7,862 nt of DNA from Deltaproteobacteria bacterium (GCA_016926135.1 JAFGPH010000628.1:1-7862); one strand, 5' to 3'; positions 1 through 7,198 are shown, counted from the stretch's first letter. Numbers and translations: made by a program. The notes: generated from the sequence alone by a model not told the origin.

Positions 1-2781
1 ATCGAGGTCATCAGCAACGCGGAGGTCGTTTCCCTGGAGGGGGAGGCGGGTCACTTCACGGCAACCCTGGAGAATTGTCCCCGATACATCGACCCCCTCC
101 GGTGCACCGGGTGCGGGCAGTGCAGCCTGGTGTGCCCGGTCACCGCAGTCAATGAATTCGACTGCGGCCTGGACCTTCGGACGGCCGCCTATATTCCCTA
201 TCCACAGGCCGTGCCTCTGGCCTACAGCATAGACCGGGACCGATGCATCGGTTGCGGGCTCTGTGATCGGGTATGCCTTGCCCACGCGATTGACTACGCA
301 GATCAGCCCCGGCAATGGGACCTGGAGGTAGGGGCCGTGGTACTCGCCACGGGCGTGGACGTCTTCGACCCCTCCCGGCAGAAGGAGCACGGCTACGGGA
401 CCTCCCCTGATATCGTCACGAGCCTGGAGTTCGAACGGATTCTGAGCGCATCGGGACCCTATATGGGACATCTCATGCGGCCCTATGACCGGGAGCAGCC
501 CAAGAAGATCGCCTGGCTGCAATGTGTAGGTTCCCGCAGCGCCCACAACGGCGGCCATCCCTACTGTTCGGCCGTGTGCTGCATGTACGCGGTCAAGGAA
601 GCGGTGATTGCCAAAGAACATGCCCATGCCCCTCTGGATGCAGCCATCTTTTTCATAGACATGCGGACCTGCGGGAAGGAATTCGAGGCGTATTACACGC
701 GTGCCCGGGAGGAACACGGGGTGCGGTTTATCCGTTCCCGCGTCCACAGTGTGGAACCGGTGGGCGATGGAGACCTCAGGATCACCTATGTGGATGAATC
801 CGGGGCTCGGCACCATGAGGTCTTCGACTTGGTGGTCCTTTCCGTGGGTTTTGCCGTACCCCAGGATCTCCAGGATCTGGCAGGCAGGCTGGGGGTGGAA
901 CTGGATCCGGATCACTTTGCCAAGACCGGGAGTTTTCACCCGGTCGCCACCAGCCGGCCGGGCGTCTACGTGGCGGGTTCGTTCCAGGGCCCCAAGGACA
1001 TTCCCCAGTCCGTGGTAGAGGCTTCTGCCTCGGCGGCGGTATGCGGGACCCTGTTGAGCGGCGCCCGGTGGACCCGGACACGGGAAAGGGAGGTCCCGCA
1101 GGAATCGAATGTCCTTGGAGATCCCCCGCGCATCGGGGTCTTTGTGTGTCGGTGCGGGATCAACATCGCCGGCGTGGTGGACGTACCCCAGGTCCGGGAA
1201 TACGCCAGGACCCTCCCTTATGTGGTGTATGTGGAGGATAATCTCTACACCTGCAGCCAGGACACGCAGGTCAAGATGGCCCAGGTCATCCGGGATCAGG
1301 GGATCAACCGGGTGGTCGTGGCCGCGTGCACCCCCAAGACCCATGAGCCCCTGTTTCAGGAGACCCTCCAGAACGCCGGCCTGAACAAGTATCTCTTCGA
1401 AATGGCCAACATCCGCAACCAGGACTCCTGGGTGCACGGGATGCAACCGGAAAAGGCCACGGATAAGGCCAAAGATCTGGTGAGAATGGCCGTGGCCAAG
1501 GCCGCCTTTCTGGAGCCGCTTCGCGAGACGGAATTGACATTGAACCCCGTGACCCTGGTGGTGGGGGGCGGTGTGGCGGGCATGGTGGCGGCCAAAAATC
1601 TTGCGGACCAGGGGTACGACGTCCACCTGGTGGAGCGGTCTTCCGCTCTGGGAGGACAGGCCCGTTTCCTGCATTGCACCTGGAAGGGGGAGGAGGTGGC
1701 GCCCTACCTGGAGCATCTCATTTCCGAGATCAGCGCCCATCCCCACGTCAAGGTCCATCTCTCCAGTGAGATCACCCGTGTGGATGGGTTCGTGGGGAAT
1801 TTCTCTTCGGTCATCCGGGGCTACACCGGCGAGGAGGAGTCGCTTCAGCACGGCATTGCGGTGATCGCCACGGGGGCCCGGGAATCCAGGCCCGAGGAAT
1901 ATCTTTACGGCGAGGATGAAAGGGTCCTGACCCATCTGGAACTGGACAGGCGATTCCTCAACGGGGATGAATCCATCAGGGGGCTGCGGGCCGCCGCATT
2001 CATCCAGTGCGTCGGTTCCCGTGAGCCGCAGCGCCCCTACTGCAGCCGGGTGTGCTGTACCCACACCCTTCAGAGCGCCCTGGAACTGAAAAGGCGTAAC
2101 CCGGAGATGAGCGTTTACGTCCTCTACCGGGACATGCGGACATACGGACAAAGGGAAGAGCTTTATCGTGAGGCCCGTCAAAAGGGGGTGCTGTTCATCC
2201 GGTACGATTCGGAACACAAGCCCGTGGTTCGTTCGCAGCAGCATTCGCTTCAAATTGAAGTGCTGGAACCCATCCTGCAGAGGACCGTCACCCTGGAAGT
2301 GGATCTTCTGACCCTCGCCGCCGCCGTTATCCCGCCCGACAACAGGGCCCTGGGACGCTTCTTCAAGGTGCCCCTGGACGACAAGGGCTTTTTCATCGAG
2401 GCCCATGCCAAATTGCGTCCCGTGGATTTCGCCACGGAGGGGGTGTTCCTCTGCGGGATGGCCCACTATCCGAAACCTCTGGACGAGAGCATTGCCCAGT
2501 CCCTGGCTGCCGCGGCCAGGGCAACCGCTTACGTGGTCAACGAGCATGTCAATGTGGGGGGGATTGTGGCTGAGGTGAACCCGACCCTCTGCAGCCGGTG
2601 CGGCGCCTGCGTGGAAGTCTGCCCCTTCAAGGCCCCTACCTTTGATGGAGAGGGTGCTGCACGGATCAATGCCGCCCTCTGCAAAGGTTGTGGGTTGTGT
2701 GTGTCGTCGTGCAGAAGCGGGGCCATCCGGCTGAAGGGCTTTGACGACGCTCAGATCTTGAACATGATCCGTCAGGTGTAA
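1..2781 (+). CDS. hdrA: Fused (double) HdrA-like FAD/iron-sulfur subunit, heterodisulfide reductase subunit A family; 5' end outside window
   Basis: The frame is open from base 1 to TAA 2779-2781, giving 926 residues; internal GTG codons such as 130 fall inside a ferredoxin motif and are not starts. Domains in window numbering: ferredoxin domain with two 4Cys motifs (C35/38/41/45; C82/85/88/92); thioredoxin-reductase-like FAD half with the HdrA-type cluster motif CVGSR...YCxxVCC (C175, C189, C193, C194); a second HdrA N-terminal module (CRCG C383/C385, C418, C443); a second FAD domain (GGGVAG 522-527) with a repeat of the unusual motif (C670, C681, C685, C686); and a C-terminal 2x[4Fe-4S] ferredoxin domain (C864/867/870/874; C894/897/900/904). 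The second FAD domain lacks the ferredoxin insertion of the first. HdrA family proteins are cytoplasmic, FAD-based electron-bifurcating or confurcating hubs; the partner here is unknown because hdrB/hdrC/mvhD-like genes are not in view. The GxGxxG of the first FAD domain must lie upstream. Family assignment is secure; the physiological acceptor is not. Confidence 0.93.
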   Translation: MEVISNAEVVSLEGEAGHFTATLENCPRYIDPLRCTGCGQCSLVCPVTAVNEFDCGLDLRTAAYIPYPQAVPLAYSIDRDRCIGCGLCDRVCLAHAIDYADQPRQWDLEVGAVVLATGVDVFDPSRQKEHGYGTSPDIVTSLEFERILSASGPYMGHLMRPYDREQPKKIAWLQCVGSRSAHNGGHPYCSAVCCMYAVKEAVIAKEHAHAPLDAAIFFIDMRTCGKEFEAYYTRAREEHGVRFIRSRVHSVEPVGDGDLRITYVDESGARHHEVFDLVVLSVGFAVPQDLQDLAGRLGVELDPDHFAKTGSFHPVATSRPGVYVAGSFQGPKDIPQSVVEASASAAVCGTLLSGARWTRTREREVPQESNVLGDPPRIGVFVCRCGINIAGVVDVPQVREYARTLPYVVYVEDNLYTCSQDTQVKMAQVIRDQGINRVVVAACTPKTHEPLFQETLQNAGLNKYLFEMANIRNQDSWVHGMQPEKATDKAKDLVRMAVAKAAFLEPLRETELTLNPVTLVVGGGVAGMVAAKNLADQGYDVHLVERSSALGGQARFLHCTWKGEEVAPYLEHLISEISAHPHVKVHLSSEITRVDGFVGNFSSVIRGYTGEEESLQHGIAVIATGARESRPEEYLYGEDERVLTHLELDRRFLNGDESIRGLRAAAFIQCVGSREPQRPYCSRVCCTHTLQSALELKRRNPEMSVYVLYRDMRTYGQREELYREARQKGVLFIRYDSEHKPVVRSQQHSLQIEVLEPILQRTVTLEVDLLTLAAAVIPPDNRALGRFFKVPLDDKGFFIEAHAKLRPVDFATEGVFLCGMAHYPKPLDESIAQSLAAAARATAYVVNEHVNVGGIVAEVNPTLCSRCGACVEVCPFKAPTFDGEGAARINAALCKGCGLCVSSCRSGAIRLKGFDDAQILNMIRQV

Positions 2782-2797
2782 AGGGGCTTGGCCTTTT
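2781..2797 (+). terminator. Possible weak hairpin at the end of hdrA
   Basis: AAGGGGC (2781-2787), loop TTG, then GCCTTTT (2791-2797) can pair as seven base pairs including two G-U wobbles, followed by CTT. It begins at the last base of the hdrA stop codon. Most of the T-run is used up in the stem, so this is a poor match to a classic intrinsic terminator. It is offered only because a promoter follows directly, which would fit a transcript boundary here. Confidence 0.25.
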
Positions 2798-2805
2798 CTT
2801 CCTGA

Positions 2806-2834
2806 TTGACCTTTGGGCGCCACGTTCCTATACT
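2806..2834 (+). promoter_or_regulatory. Sigma70-type promoter for the kinase/regulator/protease unit
   Basis: TTGACC (2806-2811) and TATACT (2829-2834) are separated by exactly 17 bp, each one mismatch from the -35 and -10 consensus. Initiation would be expected near 2841, leaving roughly 50 nt of leader before the ATG at 2890. The in-frame TTG that could serve as an earlier start for the kinase (2806) is itself the first triplet of the -35 box, which argues against that start. No sigma54-type TGGCAC-N5-TTGC element was noticed here. Confidence 0.6.
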
Positions 2835-2889
2835 GGCCGCAACAAACGAACAAGCGAACCTGGAAACCATCCGAAGTGACCCTGAAAAC

Positions 2890-4419
2890 ATGGCTCCCAA
2901 GAAAAAACGGACCTTGAACGTGGCCATCATAGGAGCGGGTCGAACCTGCCGGTTTTTTTTGGATTTTCTCAACAACTTTCCATTCACTCATCTTTCCGTC
3001 AACATCGTGGGCGTGTGCGACCGCAACCCCCATGCCGTGGGTATGCGAAAGGCCCGGGAAATGGGCTTGTTTACCTCACAGGCAATCGACGATGTGCTTG
3101 CCATTGAAGAACTGGAAGGGATCATCGAACTCACCAACGACCGGGAGGTCCTCCTCGATCTGATTCGACGCAAGCCCAGCGGGGTTTGGGTCCTGGATCA
3201 CGATATCGGCAGTCTTCTGCGGGACCTGCTCGGCGTCTATCAAAAGCTTCTGTTCACCGAACAGGAGGTGGCCCTTGAAAGGGCTCTTTTCGAGACTCTC
3301 CTGCGCGAGGCCAACGAGCCCATTATGCTGATGGACCCGGACTATGTTGTGGTGGACGCCAACGAGGGCTATTTGAGACGGGTGAACCGATCGCGGGAGG
3401 AGACCATCGGCCGCAAGTGCTATGAGGTCATATACGGGTTCAATTCTCCGTGTCCCGAGTGGCAGCCGGAAATGGGATGCCCTATGCAGGAGACCCTCAG
3501 AACCGGGGAAAGGGCGCGGGTGATCCATGAGCGATACGACGGCGAAGGCAGCCCCAATTTCTGCGATTTGGAAACCTACCCGGTCCTGGACCGTGAAGGC
3601 CGTGTTTTTCGGGTGGTGGAGATTTGGCGGGATATCACCAAGGAACTCATTCCGCGTTGGCACAAACGGATTGAGGAAGTCAAGGCCAACCTGGGCCGGC
3701 TGGTTCAGGAAGATCGGATGTTGACCCTGGGAAAGCTTTCGGCAAGTTGTGCCCACGAGATCAACAATCCCATCCAGGGGATGCTCACGTTTGCTCTCCT
3801 GATGCGCTCCATGCTGACCCGAGGAATCCCGACACCTGAGGATCTGGGGGAGTTTGAAGGGTACCTGGATCTTGTGTGCAAGGAACTGGAGCGGTGCGGC
3901 CGGATCGTGTCCAGCCTGCTCTGCTTTTCACGGGATTCAGCCGTGGAGACCCGGGAAGTCGACGTGAATGAAATCCTTCGATCCGTCGTGGATCTTCTGA
4001 AGCACCACATGGAGCTGCACGATATTGTTTTGAAGATGCAGATGGGGGATAGCCCTGTCCTGGTGATGGGGGACCTGAACCAGCTTCAGCAGGTTTTCCT
4101 CAATCTGTTGCTGAATGCCGTCGATGCCATGCCCCGATACGGGATGCTCACGATCGGCTCAAAGGCAGACCCCCAAAAGAATCAGGCGGAGGTCGTGGTC
4201 CGGGACACGGGCTGCGGCATAGCCCGGAAGCACCGGGACAAGATCTTCGATCCTTTTTTTACCACCAAACCCTCGGGCGAGGGCACGGGACTCGGGCTTT
4301 TCATCGTATACGGGATCGTCAGAGGTCACGGGGGTGAGGTGAAGGTCGAAAGTGAGGAGGGAAAGGGAGCCAGTTTTACCGTCTCCCTGCCTTTGGCGCC
4401 AGGAGACACGCATGGATAA
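2890..4419 (+). CDS. Soluble sensor histidine kinase: Rossmann (NAD-binding-like) domain, PAS, HisKA, HATPase
   Basis: A 509-residue protein starting at ATG 2890 (weak Shine-Dalgarno GAAGTGA at 2873-2879). An earlier in-frame TTG at 2806 coincides with a promoter -35 box and adds 28 residues unlike a domain. Residues 9-25 form a Rossmann beta-alpha start (VAIIGAGRT), with an acidic residue after the second strand (VCDRN), as in NAD(P)-dependent oxidoreductases. A PAS domain spans about 130-252 with cysteines C177, C188, C197 and C225. The phosphoacceptor is H289 in AHEINNPI. The ATPase domain has the N box (N405, N409), G1 DTGCG (439-443), F box FDPFFTTK and G2 GTGLGL (465-470). No transmembrane segment is visible, so it should act in the cytoplasm. 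It overlaps the next gene, its likely phosphotransfer partner, by 8 nt. Kinase identity is certain; the ligand of the Rossmann domain (NAD(H), NADP(H) or none) is inference. A run of eight T (2953-2960) lies early in the gene. Confidence 0.93.
   Translation: MAPKKKRTLNVAIIGAGRTCRFFLDFLNNFPFTHLSVNIVGVCDRNPHAVGMRKAREMGLFTSQAIDDVLAIEELEGIIELTNDREVLLDLIRRKPSGVWVLDHDIGSLLRDLLGVYQKLLFTEQEVALERALFETLLREANEPIMLMDPDYVVVDANEGYLRRVNRSREETIGRKCYEVIYGFNSPCPEWQPEMGCPMQETLRTGERARVIHERYDGEGSPNFCDLETYPVLDREGRVFRVVEIWRDITKELIPRWHKRIEEVKANLGRLVQEDRMLTLGKLSASCAHEINNPIQGMLTFALLMRSMLTRGIPTPEDLGEFEGYLDLVCKELERCGRIVSSLLCFSRDSAVETREVDVNEILRSVVDLLKHHMELHDIVLKMQMGDSPVLVMGDLNQLQQVFLNLLLNAVDAMPRYGMLTIGSKADPQKNQAEVVVRDTGCGIARKHRDKIFDPFFTTKPSGEGTGLGLFIVYGIVRGHGGEVKVESEEGKGASFTVSLPLAPGDTHG
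4401..4405 (+). promoter_or_regulatory. Ribosome binding site fixing the response regulator start
   Basis: AGGAG at 4401-4405 lies 6 nt before ATG 4412, inside the last codons of the kinase gene. It supports ATG 4412 rather than the upstream in-frame start at 4352, which would add 20 residues ahead of the receiver-domain first strand. The 8-nt overlap suggests translational coupling of kinase and regulator. Confidence 0.75.
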
Positions 4420-5758
4420 GAAACTCGGCATCATGGTGGTGGACGATGAACAGATCGTGCGGGAATCCCTGTATCACTGGTTCAGGAAGTCGGGTCATGC
4501 GGTAGATATGGCCTGCTCCGGGTTCGAGGCCCTGGAAAAGCTGGAAGAGAGGCCGTTCGATGTCCTGTTCGTGGACGTAAAGATGCCGGGAATGAGCGGC
4601 CTCGAGTTGCTCGGCGCCGTGAAGGAGCGTTACCCGGATACCACCATCGTCATTATCACGGCGTACGGTTCCATCCCATCCGCGGTGGAGGCCATGAAGT
4701 TGGGGGCCAGCGATTACCTGCTCAAACCTTTTCGAGCCGACCAGATGGAGCTGCTTCTGGAAAAGATCGAAGGGGAGAGAAAGCTCCGGGACCGGAACCG
4801 ATACGTGGAAGGCCTGCTGGAGAAGATGACCCGTTTCGACAACATCATCGGCCGGTCCGCTCCCATGCAGAAGCTGTTTTCGCTCATCCCCGAGGTAGCG
4901 CAGAGTGATGCCAGCGTGTTGATTACGGGGGAAACCGGGGTGGGCAAGGAACTGGTTGCCAAGGCCATCCACGCCAAGAGCCGCCGATCCCGTGGCCCCT
5001 TCATCGCCATCAATTGCGGCGCGATGCCCGACACCCTTCTGGAAAGCGAGCTCTTCGGTCATGACAAAGGGGCGTTCACCGGCGCCCACCAGAGCCGGAA
5101 GGGATTCCTGGAAGTCGTCTCCGGAGGCACCCTCTTTCTGGATGAGATCGGAGAGATCTCCCTCAAAATGCAGATTGATCTCCTCCGGGTCCTGGAAGAG
5201 AGAAAGATCATCAGGGTCGGGGAAAGAGAACCCATCGAGGTGGATTTCAGGTTGATTTCCTCGACGTGCCGGGACCCGGAGGAACAGGTGAAATCGGGGC
5301 ACTTCCGGGAGGACTTTTTCTACAGGATCAACGTCGTCACCCTGTGTATCCCACCCCTGCGGGAACGCAGGGACGACATCCCTTTGCTGGTTCAGCACTT
5401 CCTGCAGAAATACAGCAACGAGACGGCCAAGCGGGTGGATGCCCTTTCCCGGGAAGCCGTGGATTTGCTTCAGGAACATACCTGGCCCGGAAATGTGCGC
5501 GAGCTGGAGAACGCCATCGAACGGGCCGTGGTCCTTTCCAAATCGAGGACCCTGCGAGCAGAGGACTTCCTGTTTCTCCGGCCTCACGCCGACCCATCCA
5601 CGGGATCTGGAAAGCTGCGTAGCGTTGAGCGGGAACACATATTCAAGACGCTGCAGCAACAGGACTGGAATATCAGCCGGTCTGCAGTCGTCCTCGGGAT
5701 CAGTCGCGCCACCCTCTACAAGATGATCCAGCGGCACGACTTGAAGCCGCCCCGCTGA
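4412..5758 (+). CDS. NtrC-family sigma54-dependent response regulator (REC, AAA+, Fis-type HTH)
   Basis: A 448-residue protein with the complete NtrC layout. The receiver domain (about 5-120) has the acidic pair D11/D12, phosphoacceptor D55 in VDVKMPG, T83 and K105, so it should be phosphorylatable. The central AAA+ domain has Walker A GETGVGKE (173-180), the sigma54-contacting loop GAFTGA (220-225) and Walker B LFLDE (241-245); all key residues are present, so it should hydrolyse ATP and remodel sigma54 polymerase. A Fis-type helix-turn-helix fills the C-terminus (about 408-444, WNISRSAVVLGISRATLYKM). It is translated from an AGGAG site within the kinase gene, overlapping it by 8 nt, and is surely the kinase's partner. 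The target promoters are unknown: no convincing -24/-12 element was seen in the intergenic segments of the window, so regulated genes probably lie elsewhere, possibly upstream of the hdr cluster. Confidence 0.96.
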   Translation: MDKKLGIMVVDDEQIVRESLYHWFRKSGHAVDMACSGFEALEKLEERPFDVLFVDVKMPGMSGLELLGAVKERYPDTTIVIITAYGSIPSAVEAMKLGASDYLLKPFRADQMELLLEKIEGERKLRDRNRYVEGLLEKMTRFDNIIGRSAPMQKLFSLIPEVAQSDASVLITGETGVGKELVAKAIHAKSRRSRGPFIAINCGAMPDTLLESELFGHDKGAFTGAHQSRKGFLEVVSGGTLFLDEIGEISLKMQIDLLRVLEERKIIRVGEREPIEVDFRLISSTCRDPEEQVKSGHFREDFFYRINVVTLCIPPLRERRDDIPLLVQHFLQKYSNETAKRVDALSREAVDLLQEHTWPGNVRELENAIERAVVLSKSRTLRAEDFLFLRPHADPSTGSGKLRSVEREHIFKTLQQQDWNISRSAVVLGISRATLYKMIQRHDLKPPR

Positions 5759-5782
5759 AGCTACGGACGGCAACGGTCCCCC

Positions 5783-6349
5783 ATGAACACGAAAGAGGCA
5801 TTGATCGGCATTCTGCCTATCGGTCGGGTTCCGCAGGCGGCCTGTGAGGCAGTGACCATTTTTCTCCGAGGCAATTTCGGCATGGACGTGTGCATCCTGC
5901 CGTCCGTGGATGAACCCCTCTACGCCCTGGATGCCAAAAGGGGTCAATACAATGCGGCCTGCATCATTGAAAGGCTCGAGTCCATGGAACACCGGTGCCT
6001 CAAACTGGTAGGCCTGTTGAATCTGGACCTGTTCATCCCCGTTTTCACATACGTGATCGGCGAGGCACGGGAGGGGGGCACGGCCGCTGTGGCCTCCATG
6101 TTCAGGCTATCCGGGGATTTCACGGGGCCCGATGCGTCTCAGGATATTATTCTCGGAAGGCTCACGAAGGTGGCGATTCACGAGACAGGCCACCTGTTCG
6201 GGGTTGCCCACTGCCACGACAGGGGATGTGTGATGCGGTTTTCCATCAGCCTGACGGAAATCGACGCTGCCCCGTCCACGTTCTGCAGGTACTGCCATGC
6301 CTATGTGGAAGAGGCGGTCCGGAGGGCGAGAAGGACCTCTGCTGTTTGA
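5783..6349 (+). CDS. amzA: Archaemetzincin-type zinc metalloprotease
   Basis: A 188-residue protein starting at ATG 5783, 24 nt after the response regulator stop and in the same frame; the upstream Shine-Dalgarno is poor, so translation may depend on coupling. It carries the full archaemetzincin signature: HEXXHXXGXXH at 133-143 (H133, E134 catalytic, H137, H143), then C144-X4-C149-X-M151 (the metzincin Met-turn) and C168-X2-C171. In known family members three His bind the catalytic zinc and four Cys bind a second, structural zinc. N-terminal family features are also visible: ILPIGRV at 9-15, the RGQYNA segment, and LDLFIPVFTYVIGEA before the active site. The lysine often found in the DxK stretch after the Met-turn is alanine here (EIDAA, 159-163). 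No signal peptide is seen, so it is cytoplasmic. Substrates of bacterial members are not known to me; its position suggests co-transcription with the two-component genes. Confidence 0.93.
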   Translation: MNTKEALIGILPIGRVPQAACEAVTIFLRGNFGMDVCILPSVDEPLYALDAKRGQYNAACIIERLESMEHRCLKLVGLLNLDLFIPVFTYVIGEAREGGTAAVASMFRLSGDFTGPDASQDIILGRLTKVAIHETGHLFGVAHCHDRGCVMRFSISLTEIDAAPSTFCRYCHAYVEEAVRRARRTSAV

Positions 6350-6480
6350 GGCCCGGGTCCGGCTGTGAAAAGAATGTCGTGGTGAAAAGGTGTCGCGGAT
6401 TCGGCGATTTCCCCCCGGTGTCAAGCGCATGCGGAAAGAAGGGAAGGAGCCTGCACAAGGTGCGGAAGCTTGTCGAGTTC
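6350..6480. other. Convergent intergenic region
   Basis: 131 bp separate the facing ends of the protease and flavoprotein genes. No convincing gene is present. The best hairpin is CTGCAC (6451-6456), loop AAG, GTGCGG (6460-6465), with one G-U pair. On the minus strand it is followed by a pyrimidine-rich stretch but not a proper T-run, so termination of the flavoprotein transcript here is possible but weakly supported. Confidence 0.4.
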
Positions 6481-7047
6481 CTATGAGCCGGACAGCTTTC
6501 GGCCGAGTTCGTAGGCCTCCTTCATGAGCCCCTTGTTCTTGGCGATCTCGCCCGGCTCCATGCCGTTCCCGTAAAGCATCCCGGCGACCTCCGCCCCCAG
6601 ATACCGGCACATGTCCTGGAAGGACCGCAGCGCATTGACCCCGCCCGAGTTGAAGGGGTCCGTGTCGCCGTAGGACAGCAGGAGCGCCACGGGTTTTCCC
6701 CTGAAGATGTTCTTCTCCTCCACGCCCACGGCGAACCAGCGGTCGATGAAGGTCTTGGTCTGGGCCGAGAGGCTGAACCAGTAAACGGGACTGGCGATCA
6801 CAAGGGCATCCGCCTCGTTCATTTTCGGGTAGAGGACCTGCATGTCGTCCCGGATCGCACAGGTCTTGGCCCCCGGTTTCTGGCATTTCATGCAGGCCTG
6901 GCAGGGCCGGATGTCCATACCGTTCAGGTAAAAGGTCTCGACCTTCGCTCCTCCGGCCTTTGCTCCCCCGGCCACGAACTCGGCGAGCTTCGCGCTGTTG
7001 CCTTTCTTCCTCGGACTTCCGAGAGCAATCATGATTCGCTTTGGCAT
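6481..7047 (-). CDS. Iron-sulfur flavoprotein / NADPH-dependent FMN reductase family (flavodoxin fold)
   Basis: A 188-residue protein. The start at ATG 7047-7045 is chosen because a purine-rich Shine-Dalgarno (GAGGGGGG, 7060-7053) precedes it and the first flavodoxin strand begins immediately (MPKRIMIALGSP). An in-frame upstream start at 7149 would put a candidate promoter inside the gene. The FMN phosphate-binding loop is GSPRKKGNS (10-18). A compact cysteine cluster C49-X2-C52-X2-C55-X7-C63 is the pattern of [4Fe-4S]-binding iron-sulfur flavoproteins. ASPVYWFSLSAQTKTFIDRW follows as the conserved second flavin-contacting segment, then the LLLSYGD strand. Such proteins pass electrons from NAD(P)H or ferredoxin to small acceptors (quinones, oxygen species, aromatic compounds); the substrate here cannot be told. 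It lies downstream of a WYL-type regulator on the same strand, and its end faces the protease gene. Confidence 0.9.
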   Translation of the reverse strand: MPKRIMIALGSPRKKGNSAKLAEFVAGGAKAGGAKVETFYLNGMDIRPCQACMKCQKPGAKTCAIRDDMQVLYPKMNEADALVIASPVYWFSLSAQTKTFIDRWFAVGVEEKNIFRGKPVALLLSYGDTDPFNSGGVNALRSFQDMCRYLGAEVAGMLYGNGMEPGEIAKNKGLMKEAYELGRKLSGS

Positions 7048-7052
7048 AGGAA

Positions 7053-7060
7053 CCCCCCTC
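7053..7060 (-). promoter_or_regulatory. Ribosome binding site deciding the flavoprotein start
   Basis: GAGGGGGG on the minus strand ends 5 nt before ATG 7047. It is the only purine-rich Shine-Dalgarno-like element near the candidate starts and agrees with the first residue of the flavodoxin fold. Confidence 0.65.
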
Positions 7061-7108
7061 TTGTGGTTGGTTGTCGCCCTTGCATGATGTCCCATGAATT
7101 TTGCAGAA

Positions 7109-7137
7109 TGGATATGATCCGGAAGGCTTTTTGTCAA
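7109..7137 (-). promoter_or_regulatory. Candidate sigma70-type promoter for the iron-sulfur flavoprotein gene
   Basis: On the minus strand a perfect -35 TTGACA (7137-7132) is followed after 17 bp by TATCCA (7114-7109), a weak -10. Initiation would fall near 7102, about 55 nt before the start codon. The -35 is exact but the -10 matches only its first three bases, so a helper regulator (perhaps the adjacent WYL protein) or a different -10 may be involved. Confidence 0.4.
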
Positions 7138-7143
7138 CCTGAA

Positions 7144-7198
7144 CCTCATTGACCATGGGATTGAGGCTCTGTCTCCGCTCTATTCGTGGGTCGCGAAT
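7144..7198 (-). promoter_or_regulatory. Two inverted repeats just upstream of the candidate flavoprotein promoter
   Basis: An imperfect palindrome at 7144-7166 (arms CCTCA/TGAGG around CCATGG) and a second inverted repeat at 7182-7198 (ATTCG/CGAAT, 7-nt spacer, extendable by one G-U pair) sit immediately behind the -35 box. Neither is followed by a T-run on the minus strand, so they do not look like terminators. Operator sites are one reading; chance is another. Confidence 0.22.

Noticed and set aside
2782..2889. A sigma54 (-24/-12) autoregulatory promoter upstream of the kinase.
   Set aside because: TGGC occurs but no GC-containing -12 element at the proper spacing was found; the sigma70-type match is far better.
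3076..3756. A 226-codon minus-strand frame opposite the kinase gene.
   Set aside because: It lies wholly opposite the Rossmann and PAS coding region and has no family motif or ribosome site; treated as a shadow.
4376..5992. A 538-codon open frame on the minus strand opposite the response regulator.
   Set aside because: The plus strand encodes an intact NtrC-family protein with all motifs. The antisense frame is codon-aligned with it, shows no recognisable motif, and is expected from GC-rich codon use.
5995..6486. A 163-codon plus-strand frame overlapping the end of the protease gene and the intergenic gap.
   Set aside because: It is the +1/-1 shadow of the archaemetzincin, whose zinc motif fixes the true frame. 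The part past 6349 has no recognisable content.
7144..7198. The inverted repeats as intrinsic terminators of the WYL gene.
   Set aside because: Stems are short or imperfect and neither strand shows a following T-run.
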